NCBI GenBank assembly: GCA_025997935.1
Contig: BNVG01000088.1
Coordinates: 1-8,363 of the forward strand
Length of the DNA: 8,363 nucleotides
Source: Synergistales bacterium
GTDB taxonomy: Bacteria > Synergistota > Synergistia > Synergistales > Aminobacteriaceae
Direction of reading: 5' to 3'
Shown here: positions 1 to 5,777 of the stretch, piece after piece
How positions within the stretch are numbered: position 1 is the first letter of the stretch
Layout: each line of letters begins with the position of its first letter
Translations under genes and position numbers: made by a program
The notes under the pieces: generated by a model
What the model was told of the DNA's origin: nothing
Database searches by the model: none
What the model saw: the letters and a program-made list of their open reading frames with translations, nothing else

Positions 1-50
1 GACAGGGAGAAAACGGGCGATGTTGAAGAAACAAACGACCGGAAATTAAA

Positions 51-77
51 GACGGGCGACCACAGGTCGCCCCTACG
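51..77. repeat. short GC-rich palindromic intergenic repeat, copy 1
   Basis: GGGCGACC (54-61) and GGTCGCCC (65-72) form an 8-bp inverted repeat around ACA, followed by CTACG. A related palindrome lies at 2902-2922; the two share GGTCGCCCCT-R-CG with 12 of 13 bases identical. Similar GGTCGCCCCTACG-type palindromes are, from memory, dispersed in intergenic DNA of many gut and anaerobic bacteria. There is no T-run beside it, so it does not look like a terminator. The rest of 1-109 shows nothing else recognisable. Confidence 0.5.
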
Positions 78-109
78 AAAAACCGGTTCTAAAACATGCA
101 GATTAAAAT

Positions 110-147
110 AAAAAAAGACGAGGGGGGACGGCCCCTCGTCTTTTTTT
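110..147 (-). terminator. rho-independent terminator of the surface-protein gene
   Basis: A perfect 9-bp stem, GACGAGGGG (117-125) with CCCCTCGTC (132-140), has a 6-nt loop. Seven A's (110-116) and seven T's (141-147) flank it, so it can work in both directions. It begins about 20 bp past the stop codon of the leftward gene ending at 169 and is its obvious terminator. Confidence 0.92.
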
Positions 148-168
148 GCGGTTATTCCAAGATATGCC

Positions 169-1833
169 TTAACCGCGCTTCTTTAGGAAGAGGCTGGCAG
201 CGATAAGTAACAGTGTCGCCGCGCCGGATCCAGCGCCGAATCCAGCGTTGCAACCGCCGCCGGAGGAAGAGCCTTTTTTGCCATCGCCACCACCAGACGT
301 TGTTACCGTAATGGTGACGTCCTTGGTGTAGGGAGTCGAAGCGGTCAAGCCGTTTGCGATGGTCGCCGTGAGCTTAACCGTGCCGGTGGCGGTAGTGGTC
401 AGCACCTTGCCGGCGATGGTCGCGCCGGTCGTCCCCGCGTCCGCTACTGTCCAGGAGATGTCCTGGTTTGTCGCGTTAGAGGGCGCAACAGTGCCGGTGA
501 GGGTAAGGGGTGTTCCTACGACTGCGCTATCCGGTGTGCCCGTGATGTTCGTGACAGGGACAAAGGCAGTGCCGTACTTAAATGTCGCCTGTATTGTTCC
601 CTTAGCGCCAACCTTCGCGTCTGCTGGGAATGTATAAGGATAAGTCGGGATTGCGCCTTTGCTGACATCATCGACAATTACATCGTCGATTGAATAGTTT
701 TGGATCGGCTCAATAGTGAACGTCTGAGTGCTGCCGTCAAAGACCACAATATCACCTGCGGGCGTGATTTTGCCGCCGGTTCCGGCCTCGGCTTTGATTG
801 TACGATGATCCGGCATGCCAATGAAGTCGCCGCCATCATCAATGATTGTGCCGGCGTTGGTGAATGTACCTTTGGCTGTGTTGACGATAGAGCCGCCGGA
901 GCCGTTGATGATTGTGCCGTCGTTAGTGATTGTTGAGCTTCTGTCTGCGTTGGTGAGTGAGCCTTTGTTGTTGATTTTACCACTGGCTGCGTTGATGATT
1001 TTAGCGTAGTCGGCGTTGCTGATTCCAGCGTTGTTGTTGATTGTGCCGGCGTTGGTGATTGTACCGTCGGTGCCGTTGCTGATTGCACCGTTGCTGGTGA
1101 TTGTACCTCCGGCAACGACCGTTATCTTGCTCTTGTTGGTAGTATTGCTCAGCGCCGCACTATGAGTGAGCGTCACTCCGTCTCCGATGGTGAGAGTTTT
1201 CTCGTTGGTGATGGCACCTGTGACGTTGAAGGCGAGGCTTGTAAAATGAGCGGAAGCGCTATCCAAAACAGCGGCCATAAGCGTGCCAAGATCGCTGTCG
1301 CCTAATGCTATGGCGTCATCGATATCGATTTGAAGGGCGTTTTTAGTCTTGGTGGTGGTACTAACGTCCGTGGCCACTATGGTGCTTGAATTGACCAAGG
1401 CAGTAAAGTCAACGCCGTCGAGCTTCAGTTTAGCACCAGTCACAGCTGTAAGAGTTAACGAGACGGCTGGGTCGGCTGCGGCGGGTACGATTAGGGTTCC
1501 TATCTCGTTCTCGCCCTGCAGGGTGAATCCAGAGATACCGGCAGCTACGCTGATAGCTTTAACACCCTTAACGCCATTCAGTATAACGCCGGCTGTGCCG
1601 GCGCGAATCACAACATCACCAGCGGCTACAGTTCCTATAACACTAGTAATCTCGGCAGTATCGGTGATAGTAAAAGTTTTCGAAGTACTATCATATGTAT
1701 ATCCTGTTTGTGTAGCAGACGACGGATTTGCGTAAGGAAAGCTACCCACGTTCAAAGGGCCAGCAGCCCACGCCCCACCCGCAAAACTCAGCGCAAAAAC
1801 AACCAACAACAAACCCAAAAACAATTTCTTCAT
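169..1833 (-). CDS. secreted repeat-containing surface protein with Synergist-CTERM sorting signal
   Basis: This gene encodes a 554-aa exported protein, probably displayed on the cell surface. The start chosen is ATG at 1833, because it opens a textbook signal peptide (MKKLFLGLLLVVFALSFAGG, cleavage near AWA-A, residues 23-24) and has GGAG at 1847-1850. A longer reading to 1893 would need a TTG codon and place a non-signal extension in front. Residues ~25-205 are an unassigned beta-rich region. Residues ~206-333 are short ITNxGTI-type repeats. Residues ~345-420 resemble a divergent InlB B-repeat domain (GTGGKITPAG, then VIVDDVSKGAI, then IQATF). Residues ~425-510 are a bacterial Ig-like (Big_2) domain. 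Residues ~512-554 carry a Gly/Ser linker, GGGCNAGFGAG, a hydrophobic helix (LLLIAASLFL) and KKRG, which is the Synergist-CTERM pattern. Function is unknown; an adhesin or surface-layer role is inference. The upstream invertible segment suggests on/off expression. Confidence 0.9.
   Translation of the reverse strand: MKKLFLGLLLVVFALSFAGGAWAAGPLNVGSFPYANPSSATQTGYTYDSTSKTFTITDTAEITSVIGTVAAGDVVIRAGTAGVILNGVKGVKAISVAAGISGFTLQGENEIGTLIVPAAADPAVSLTLTAVTGAKLKLDGVDFTALVNSSTIVATDVSTTTKTKNALQIDIDDAIALGDSDLGTLMAAVLDSASAHFTSLAFNVTGAITNEKTLTIGDGVTLTHSAALSNTTNKSKITVVAGGTITSNGAISNGTDGTITNAGTINNNAGISNADYAKIINAASGKINNKGSLTNADRSSTITNDGTIINGSGGSIVNTAKGTFTNAGTIIDDGGDFIGMPDHRTIKAEAGTGGKITPAGDIVVFDGSTQTFTIEPIQNYSIDDVIVDDVSKGAIPTYPYTFPADAKVGAKGTIQATFKYGTAFVPVTNITGTPDSAVVGTPLTLTGTVAPSNATNQDISWTVADAGTTGATIAGKVLTTTATGTVKLTATIANGLTASTPYTKDVTITVTTSGGGDGKKGSSSGGGCNAGFGAGSGAATLLLIAASLFLKKRG
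835..1218 (-). repeat. degenerate ITNxGTI repeat tract in the surface protein
   Basis: Residues ~206-333 carry many short imperfect repeats such as TITNAGTINNNAGISN, KINNKGSLTNAD and TITNDGTIINGSGG, with a loose unit of about 8-16 residues. The DNA reads on the plus strand as repeated GTTGGTGATTGT-like blocks. Repeats of this kind are typical of beta-helical or beta-solenoid adhesin stalks. Near-identical blocks could allow copy-number change, but no variation can be seen from one sequence. Confidence 0.75.
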
Positions 1834-1919
1834 AATAAATAATTCACTCCTCTCAAAGTATGAAACAAATAAACAAAACAAATAAAAAACCAACGACTAC
1901 CGCCTTGTGTTTTTAATAC
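1834..1919 (-). promoter_or_regulatory. T-rich 5' leader of the surface gene, with ribosome binding site
   Basis: Read leftward this untranslated stretch is very T-rich (TTGGTTTTTTATTTG and onward) and ends in GAGAGGAG about 13 nt before ATG 1833. The spacing is rather long for a Shine-Dalgarno site. I see no convincing promoter inside it, so transcription most likely starts further upstream, in the invertible segment. Confidence 0.5.
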
Positions 1920-1964
1920 CTACGGGGGTCGAATAAGAACAACCGGTATAATTACCTTTTTCAT
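1920..1964 (-). CDS. possible 14-codon leader peptide upstream of the surface-protein gene
   Basis: ATG at 1964 opens MKKVIIPVVLIRPP and ends at TAG (1920-1922). A strong Shine-Dalgarno sequence (AAAGGAGAAC, 1971-1980; GGAG 9 nt before the ATG) precedes it, better placed than that of the surface gene itself. It lies between the candidate switch promoter and the surface gene, 86 nt before the surface-protein ATG, so both would be on one transcript. The hydrophobic MKK start resembles a truncated signal peptide. It may be a leader peptide, the remnant of a displaced gene start, or chance. No homolog is recognised. Confidence 0.35.
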   Translation of the reverse strand: MKKVIIPVVLIRPP

Positions 1965-1999
1965 ATAAAAGTTCTCCTTTCAATAGTCTGCGCCTACTT

Positions 2000-2027
2000 A
2001 TGTAACATAATCTCAAGTGTGTTACAT
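2000..2027 (-). repeat. left dif-like recombination site (inverted copy)
   Basis: Read on the minus strand the 28 bp divide into an 11-bp arm ATGTAACACAC, a 6-bp core TTGAGA and an 11-bp arm TTATGTTACAT. It matches the site at 2147-2174 in 25 of 28 positions, in the opposite orientation; the core and outer arm are identical. The three differences (CAC versus TTT) all sit at the core-proximal end of the inner arm, the half that would travel with the segment. Flanking TAGTCTGCG (1984-1992) and CGTAGACTA (2028-2036) extend the dyad imperfectly. An 11-6-11 layout with near-palindromic arms is typical of tyrosine recombinase sites. Confidence 0.8.
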
Positions 2028-2049
2028 CGTAGACTAAAGAGCATGACAA
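2021..2049 (-). promoter_or_regulatory. candidate switch promoter driving the surface-protein gene
   Basis: On the minus strand TTGTCA (2044-2049, 5 of 6 to the -35 consensus) lies 17 bp from TGTAAC (2021-2026, 4 of 6 to the -10 consensus). The -35 box is inside the segment and the -10 box inside the inner arm of the left site, so the whole promoter would flip as a unit. Transcription would begin near 2014, in the crossover core, giving a leader of about 180 nt. The -10 match is modest. Confidence 0.5.
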
Positions 2050-2093
2050 TTCAGGAGAAACGGAATGGGGAAACTTAAAGTTACGTGAGGAAA

Positions 2094-2124
2094 ACAAAAA
2101 AATATCGGAGCTGAAAGCTCCGAT
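2094..2124 (-). terminator. terminator hairpin inside the invertible segment
   Basis: ATCGGAGCT (2104-2112) and AGCTCCGAT (2116-2124) form a perfect 9-bp stem. Read leftward it is followed by A and then seven T's (2096-2102), a good intrinsic terminator. It lies upstream of the leftward promoter, so it would stop transcription entering from the right without blocking the surface gene. After inversion it would face rightward, still behind the promoter. Confidence 0.8.
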
Positions 2125-2138
2125 GAGGACAGTAAAAA

Positions 2139-2182
2139 TAACGCCTATGTAACATTTTTGAGATTATGTTACATAGGCGTTA
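2139..2182 (+). repeat. right dif-like recombination site in a perfect 17-bp palindrome
   Basis: The 28-bp site at 2147-2174 divides into ATGTAACATTT, core TTGAGA and TTATGTTACAT. A further 8 bp on each side complete perfect 17-bp arms (2139-2155 and 2166-2182) around a 10-nt centre. The outer arm TTATGTTACAT differs in one base from the XerD half-site of E. coli dif (TTATGTTAAAT, from memory). Read leftward the palindrome is followed by a T-rich run, so it could also act as a weak terminator for antisense transcription. Confidence 0.8.
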
Positions 2183-2186
2183 CAAT
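2158..2186 (+). promoter_or_regulatory. recombinase promoter overlapping the recombination site
   Basis: TTGAGA (2158-2163, 5 of 6 to consensus) is spaced 17 bp from TACAAT (2181-2186, 5 of 6 to consensus). The -35 box is exactly the 6-bp core of the right site and the spacer holds its outer arm. Inversion would regenerate the same core, so this promoter should persist in both orientations. Recombinase bound to the site would occlude it, which suggests autorepression (inference). Confidence 0.65.
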
Positions 2187-2211
2187 CTTTATATTCAGGA
2201 GGAAATAAATT

Positions 2212-2781
2212 ATGTCTACTACACAACCTATCAGAGATAAGAACCAAGTCCGCGAACTGGCGGAATATTACCTAAAACGTAAAGAACTTCGTAACCATGT
2301 CTTAATCGTAATGGGCGTCCACACCGCTTTGCGAATCAGTGATCTACTTAGGCTCAAGTGGGACGATGTATATGACTTCGAGCGTAAACGTGTCCGCGAG
2401 AGCATCACTGTCACCGAGAAGAAAACAAAGAAAACCAAAACTATATTGCTCAATAAACGTATTGTACGCTCGCTCAACCTATATTCTCGCGCCGCCAAGC
2501 GCGGCGGTTTTTTAATCAAGAGCCGTAAGGGCGGGGCAATAAGCCGTATACAGGCATATAGAATCGTAAGAGCCGCCGCTGAGGCTTTGAATCTACGCTT
2601 TCGTGTGTCTTGTCACTCACTCCGTAAGACGTTTGGCTATTTTGCCTGGAAGTCAGGCACGTCGCCTATTATCATTATGGAGATCTACAACCACTCTTCG
2701 TTTGCCGTGACAAGACGATATCTTGGAGTAACACAGGACGACAAGAACGAAGTATATTTGAAGCTCGCTAAAACAATATAG
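2212..2781 (+). CDS. standalone tyrosine recombinase, FimB/FimE-sized, probable DNA invertase
   Basis: This is a 189-aa site-specific recombinase with only the catalytic domain, close in size to the fimbrial switch invertases FimB and FimE (about 200 aa) and lacking the N-terminal arm-binding domain of phage integrases. The catalytic set is present: R41 in TALRISDLLRLKW, a lysine in the EKKTKKTK beta-hairpin (71-76), H135 and R138 in CHSLRKTFG, H161 in YNHSS, and the nucleophile Y170 in RRYLG. All are needed for breaking and rejoining DNA through a 3'-phosphotyrosine. ATG 2212 is preceded by AGGAGG (2197-2202) at 9 nt. The gene starts 38 bp from a dif-like site whose inverted partner lies 119 bp further on, so its probable substrate is that pair. 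It looks intact. Alternative role: integrase of a small mobile element, for which no cargo or att pair is seen. Confidence 0.93.
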   Translation: MSTTQPIRDKNQVRELAEYYLKRKELRNHVLIVMGVHTALRISDLLRLKWDDVYDFERKRVRESITVTEKKTKKTKTILLNKRIVRSLNLYSRAAKRGGFLIKSRKGGAISRIQAYRIVRAAAEALNLRFRVSCHSLRKTFGYFAWKSGTSPIIIMEIYNHSSFAVTRRYLGVTQDDKNEVYLKLAKTI

Positions 2782-2840
2782 TGATTTTGCGCTTTTGCGC
2801 TACGCTATGTCATTTCGTGCCATATTACATCATGTCTCGT

Positions 2841-2861
2841 TGATTTGTCAATCAGATTTTT
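2841..2861 (+). terminator. weak candidate terminator of the recombinase gene
   Basis: TGATT (2841-2845) and AATCA (2850-2854) pair around a 4-nt loop and are followed by GA and five T's. The stem is short and AT-rich, so this is a weak call. It lies 60 bp after the recombinase stop in the convergent gap before the leftward operon. Confidence 0.3.
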
Positions 2862-2901
2862 ACATGACTCGTACGAATCTATAAAATTTGCGCGCCGATT
2901 T

Positions 2902-2922
2902 GTAGGGGCGGTCGCCCCTGCG
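2902..2922. repeat. short GC-rich palindromic intergenic repeat, copy 2
   Basis: AGGGGCG (2904-2910) and CGCCCCT (2913-2919) form a 7-bp inverted repeat with a 2-nt centre, sharing GGTCGCCCCT-R-CG with the copy at 51-77. It lies just past the end of the leftward operon but has no T-run, so a terminator role is doubtful. Confidence 0.5.
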
Positions 2923-2926
2923 TTGC

Positions 2927-4282
2927 TTAAAACCTAATCAATTTTCCGCTCTTGCTTTCCGTCGCGTTGCCGTCTTCAAACGCGACCTGCCCGTTGATGA
3001 CCACTAACCTGAGCCCGTCCGGCGGCAGGAATGGCTCTTGAAACGTCGCGCGGTCTGTGAAATTCTCCGGGTCGAAGACCGTCACGTTCGCGCATGACCC
3101 CTCGAAGAGACGCCCCCCGTCGAGACCCATCCGCTCCGCGGGGCGCGTCGTCATTTTGCTCAGAGCCTGCCCCCATGAATAGCCTTTCCCGCGGAGGATA
3201 CGCAACGCGCGCGGAAACGTCCCGGCTATTCTCGGGTGAGCGCCGCCGCCTCCGGCAAAGCAGAGGGCGTCTGAGGCTATGATACAGGCGGGGTTAGCTA
3301 TACATTCCTCTATTTCGTCTTTATCCATGACGTGCGCCACTATGAGGCCCATAGGATCCGCGCTACGCATCTCGGCAAGCGATTCAAATGTGAGCCTCTG
3401 TCCCTTGAAGCGGCCCGAGGCGGCTTCAAGACACTCGGGGCCCTTGCCCTTCCAGCGTTCGACGAAACCATCGTCGTACACGGCGGAGCCGGCCCTTGCG
3501 CAGAAAGCGTCGTAGGGATAGCAGTCGAAGGCCACGTCTACGCCCCTTGCGGCAGCCTGAGTGATAAGCTCCGCGCAGACGCGCGTATGATACATAGTCA
3601 TGCTGCCCAAGTGCGACACCTGAAGACGAACGCGGTTTTCTTCCGACAGGCGAATGACCTCTTGCACGGCGCCGATACAACGGTCGTCGTCGTAGCGTAT
3701 ATGAACCGTGACGATTCGGTTTTCAAACTCGCTCACCACAGAGGCCAGCGCGCTGATTTCCTCAAAAGACGTCCCCGGCGCGTACTCTAAGCCAAGAGAC
3801 AGTCCCTTCGCGCCCGCTTTTAGCGAAGAGCGCAGAAGCTCTTTCATTCGCGCTATTTCGTCGCCTGTAGACGGAGTGTAACGGTCGGTTCTGCCCACCG
3901 CCTCACGCAGGGCGGCGCAGTTTCCGACGAGGTACGATAGGTTCAGCCAAGGTTTTTCGCGCGCGGCTGACGACTCCTCAAAAAGCGGCCCGCTGCCGCA
4001 GTTTCCGGCCACCGCCGTCGTGACGCCCTGCCGGATAAGACATCGCTGCACCGTGTCGGCGTCGGGGAAATACTCGTCGTGAACGTGAATGTCCACGAAG
4101 CCGGGGGAGACTATCATTCCCGTCGCGTCGAAAACCTTCTCCGCTTCAATGGAAGCGTCTTGCGGCAGGATTGCGCTTATCTTTCCGTCCTTAATGGCAA
4201 GCGAGGCGGCGACGCCTTCATCAGAATCGCCGCCCCCCATGCCGAAAAAAGTTCCGCCCCGGATTAGAATATCTGCCCGCAT
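2927..4282 (-). CDS. D-aminoacylase-like (N-acyl-D-amino-acid deacylase family) amidohydrolase
   Basis: This is a 451-aa cytoplasmic metal-dependent hydrolase of the amidohydrolase superfamily, expected to cleave the amide bond of N-acylated amino acids; D-stereospecificity is family knowledge, not visible here. The N-terminal beta-sandwich begins DILIRGG. Metal and catalytic positions follow in family order: H66 and H68 (GFVDIHVHDE), C95 (GNCG), the GLEYAP segment (164-169), H194 (VHIR), H224 (SHLG), DCYPYDA (253-259), D338 (SDAL), HPRIAGTFPRAL (349-360) and MTTRPAERMGL (377-387). Characterised D-aminoacylases are about 480 aa, so this is slightly short, and its THLRDE and SHHK equivalents are altered, so the substrate may differ. 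Start ATG 4282 directly abuts the stop of the transporter gene (TAAATG), implying translational coupling. It is the last gene of the operon. Confidence 0.85.
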   Translation of the reverse strand: MRADILIRGGTFFGMGGGDSDEGVAASLAIKDGKISAILPQDASIEAEKVFDATGMIVSPGFVDIHVHDEYFPDADTVQRCLIRQGVTTAVAGNCGSGPLFEESSAAREKPWLNLSYLVGNCAALREAVGRTDRYTPSTGDEIARMKELLRSSLKAGAKGLSLGLEYAPGTSFEEISALASVVSEFENRIVTVHIRYDDDRCIGAVQEVIRLSEENRVRLQVSHLGSMTMYHTRVCAELITQAAARGVDVAFDCYPYDAFCARAGSAVYDDGFVERWKGKGPECLEAASGRFKGQRLTFESLAEMRSADPMGLIVAHVMDKDEIEECIANPACIIASDALCFAGGGGAHPRIAGTFPRALRILRGKGYSWGQALSKMTTRPAERMGLDGGRLFEGSCANVTVFDPENFTDRATFQEPFLPPDGLRLVVINGQVAFEDGNATESKSGKLIRF

Positions 4283-5692
4283 TTAAAACGGCCCCAGGTC
4301 GATGAGCACTGAGACGTAGCACAGGACGCAGCCGATTATCGTCCAGATTACCATGAGCGGCCATATAAACTTCACCCATTTTTCGTAAGGGATTTTTGCC
4401 ATAGCAAGCACTCCCATAAGCCCCCCCGATGTCGGGATTATCGAGTTGGAGAACCCGTCGCCGTAATGGAAGGCCATGACCGCCGTCTGACGGGTGAGGC
4501 CGATCATGTCGGCGAGGGGCGTCATTATCGGCATGGTCGTCGCGGCCTGCCCTGAGCCGGACGGGATGAAGAAGTTTATGACCGACTGCACGAGGAACAT
4601 CACGACCGCCGATATGGCTCTTGGGACTTCCGTGACGAGATTGGCCAGGAAATGGATTATCGTGTCGATTATCTGTCCGTTCTGGAGCGTGACGAGGATA
4701 GCGCGGGAGACGCCCACCACAAGCGCGCCGAACGTTATGTCAGCGCAGCCCTGGACGAACGCGCGGGCTATGTCGCTCGGAGAGAGCCGCCCCAGAAGCC
4801 CGCCGACGACGCCCATAGCAAAGAAGACGGTCGCCAGCTCCATGATGTAGAAGTCTAACTTCATGACGCCGTACAGCATATAAATCATGAACAGCAGAAT
4901 GTCTATCAGAACGAGCCCGTGAGTCTTCGTGAAAGTTATGTTATCGAGAGAGCGAACCTTCTCAGCGCCCTGACGCTCCACTCCGTACAGGTAGCTCTTG
5001 GTCGGGTCGAGCTTGACCATTTTAGCGTAACGCATCGTGTACATGACGGCGCTGATGTAGAGAGCTACGTACCCTATAAGCCTGAACCCGAAGCCGGAGA
5101 AGAGGGGCAGCTCAGCGACGGTCTGCGCGACGCCCACCGTGAACGGGTTCGCAAGGCCGGCGGAGAATCCGATGGCCGCGCCCGTCGAGAGCATGGCCAC
5201 GGCCACAACGTCGTCGTATCCGACGGCGCGGGCCAGGGCCACCCCAATGGGCACAAAGACTATAACCTCCTCAGACAGCCCCATAGTCGCGCCCGTTATG
5301 GAGAACAGGAACATGATGAATGGAATCATCAGTCTTTCCCGCCCCCGCACGGCGACGATGGCCTTGCTCAACCCCGCGTCGATAGCGCCCGTGGCCTGCA
5401 ACACCGTAAAAACCCCTCCGCATATGAAGATAAAAAAGCTGATCTCAGCCGCCGCCACCATCCCCTGCGGTACGGAGGAAAAGAGCTTGAACGGACTTAC
5501 GGGGGTTCGCTCGACGACATGATAGGAATTTGGGTCGACGAGAGTTCTGCCCGTGCGTTCGTCCTTGGCCCTGTCATAAACTCCGGGCGTGAGCACGTAG
5601 CTCCCAATGGCCGCCAAAAGAATAAAAGAACACAGAATGACATAGGTGTGCGGAACCTTGAAACCCTTCTTTTTCGCAACCGCTTCCGACAT
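4283..5692 (-). CDS. YfcC/DcuC-family carrier for amino acids or organic acids
   Basis: This is a 469-aa inner-membrane secondary transporter. A short basic N-terminus and KVPHTYVI lead into the first helix (~14-36). A polar loop with the SYHVVERTPVSPF element (56-68) follows, then multiple hydrophobic helices. Conserved family segments are GMVAAAEISFFIFICGG (77-93), SEEVIVFVPIG (140-150), GLANPFTVGVAQ (179-190) and the C-terminal FIPSGSGQAATTMPIMTPLA (375-394) with GDGFSNSIIPTSGG (411-424). Relatives include ArcD-like arginine/ornithine exchangers, YfcC and the C4-dicarboxylate carrier DcuC. Lying between two amide hydrolases, it probably carries an acylated amino acid or dipeptide in, or the released product out; substrate and direction are inference. 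ATG 5692 has GAGGAG (5703-5708) at 10 nt. Length is normal and no damage is seen. Confidence 0.88.
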   Translation of the reverse strand: MSEAVAKKKGFKVPHTYVILCSFILLAAIGSYVLTPGVYDRAKDERTGRTLVDPNSYHVVERTPVSPFKLFSSVPQGMVAAAEISFFIFICGGVFTVLQATGAIDAGLSKAIVAVRGRERLMIPFIMFLFSITGATMGLSEEVIVFVPIGVALARAVGYDDVVAVAMLSTGAAIGFSAGLANPFTVGVAQTVAELPLFSGFGFRLIGYVALYISAVMYTMRYAKMVKLDPTKSYLYGVERQGAEKVRSLDNITFTKTHGLVLIDILLFMIYMLYGVMKLDFYIMELATVFFAMGVVGGLLGRLSPSDIARAFVQGCADITFGALVVGVSRAILVTLQNGQIIDTIIHFLANLVTEVPRAISAVVMFLVQSVINFFIPSGSGQAATTMPIMTPLADMIGLTRQTAVMAFHYGDGFSNSIIPTSGGLMGVLAMAKIPYEKWVKFIWPLMVIWTIIGCVLCYVSVLIDLGPF

Positions 5693-5708
5693 TTTTTACA
5701 CGCTCCTC

Positions 5709-5746
5709 AAAATATGAAAATAAAGAAAATATGAAAAAGTATGAAA
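5709..5746. repeat. AAAATATGAAA short repeats between transporter and peptidase genes
   Basis: AAAATATGAAAA occurs at 5709-5720 and again at 5726-5737, with a third diverged copy (AAAGTATGAAAG, 5736-5747). They fill the 85-bp gap before the transporter start, next to its ribosome binding site. They may be simple AT-rich sequence or a regulatory element; no terminator is visible in this gap, which supports one operon. Confidence 0.3.
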
Positions 5747-5777
5747 GACGTTCCCTCTCGGGCGGGCGCTTTTTCGT

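Larger units (their letters stand above)
2017..2157. other. predicted invertible promoter segment (phase switch)
   Basis: The 119 bp between the sites (2028-2146) plus the two inner arms are the predicted inverting unit. It holds a leftward candidate promoter near its left end, a minus-strand terminator hairpin near its right end, and no real gene. The largest open frame with a ribosome binding site is a 7-codon ATG ORF (2065-2088). In the orientation shown, the promoter faces the surface gene and the terminator lies behind it. After inversion the promoter would face the recombinase and the surface gene would lose its promoter. Inversion itself is inferred from the inverted sites and the adjacent recombinase; only one orientation is seen here. 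Confidence 0.7.

Noticed and set aside
678..1115. 145-aa minus-strand ORF rich in Gln-Ser-Thr inside the surface gene
   Set aside because: It is a frame-shifted shadow of the ITNxGTI repeat tract; its apparent repeats come from the real gene.
1834..1893. N-terminal 20-residue extension of the surface protein
   Set aside because: It needs a TTG start and places a non-signal sequence before an otherwise perfect signal peptide starting at ATG 1833.
1897..2097. 66-codon minus-strand ORF across the left recombination site
   Set aside because: It runs through the 28-bp site and the candidate promoter, has no ribosome binding site and no protein-like pattern; its overlap with the 14-codon ORF is in another frame.
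2126..2154. rightward promoter AGGACA - 17 bp - TGTAAC into the right site
   Set aside because: Both boxes are weak, and the TTGAGA - 17 bp - TACAAT pair just downstream is a much better candidate for the recombinase.
2000..2174. CRISPR-like or operator-only reading of the repeated TGTAACA / TGTTACA motifs
   Set aside because: There are only two copies, they are inverted rather than regularly spaced, and they show the 11-6-11 recombination layout next to a recombinase. A purely transcription-factor role cannot be fully excluded.
4919..5734. 271-aa plus-strand ORF opposite the transporter gene
   Set aside because: It is an antisense shadow in GC-rich coding DNA, rich in Arg, His and Gly, with no domain; the minus-strand frame has clear transporter motifs.
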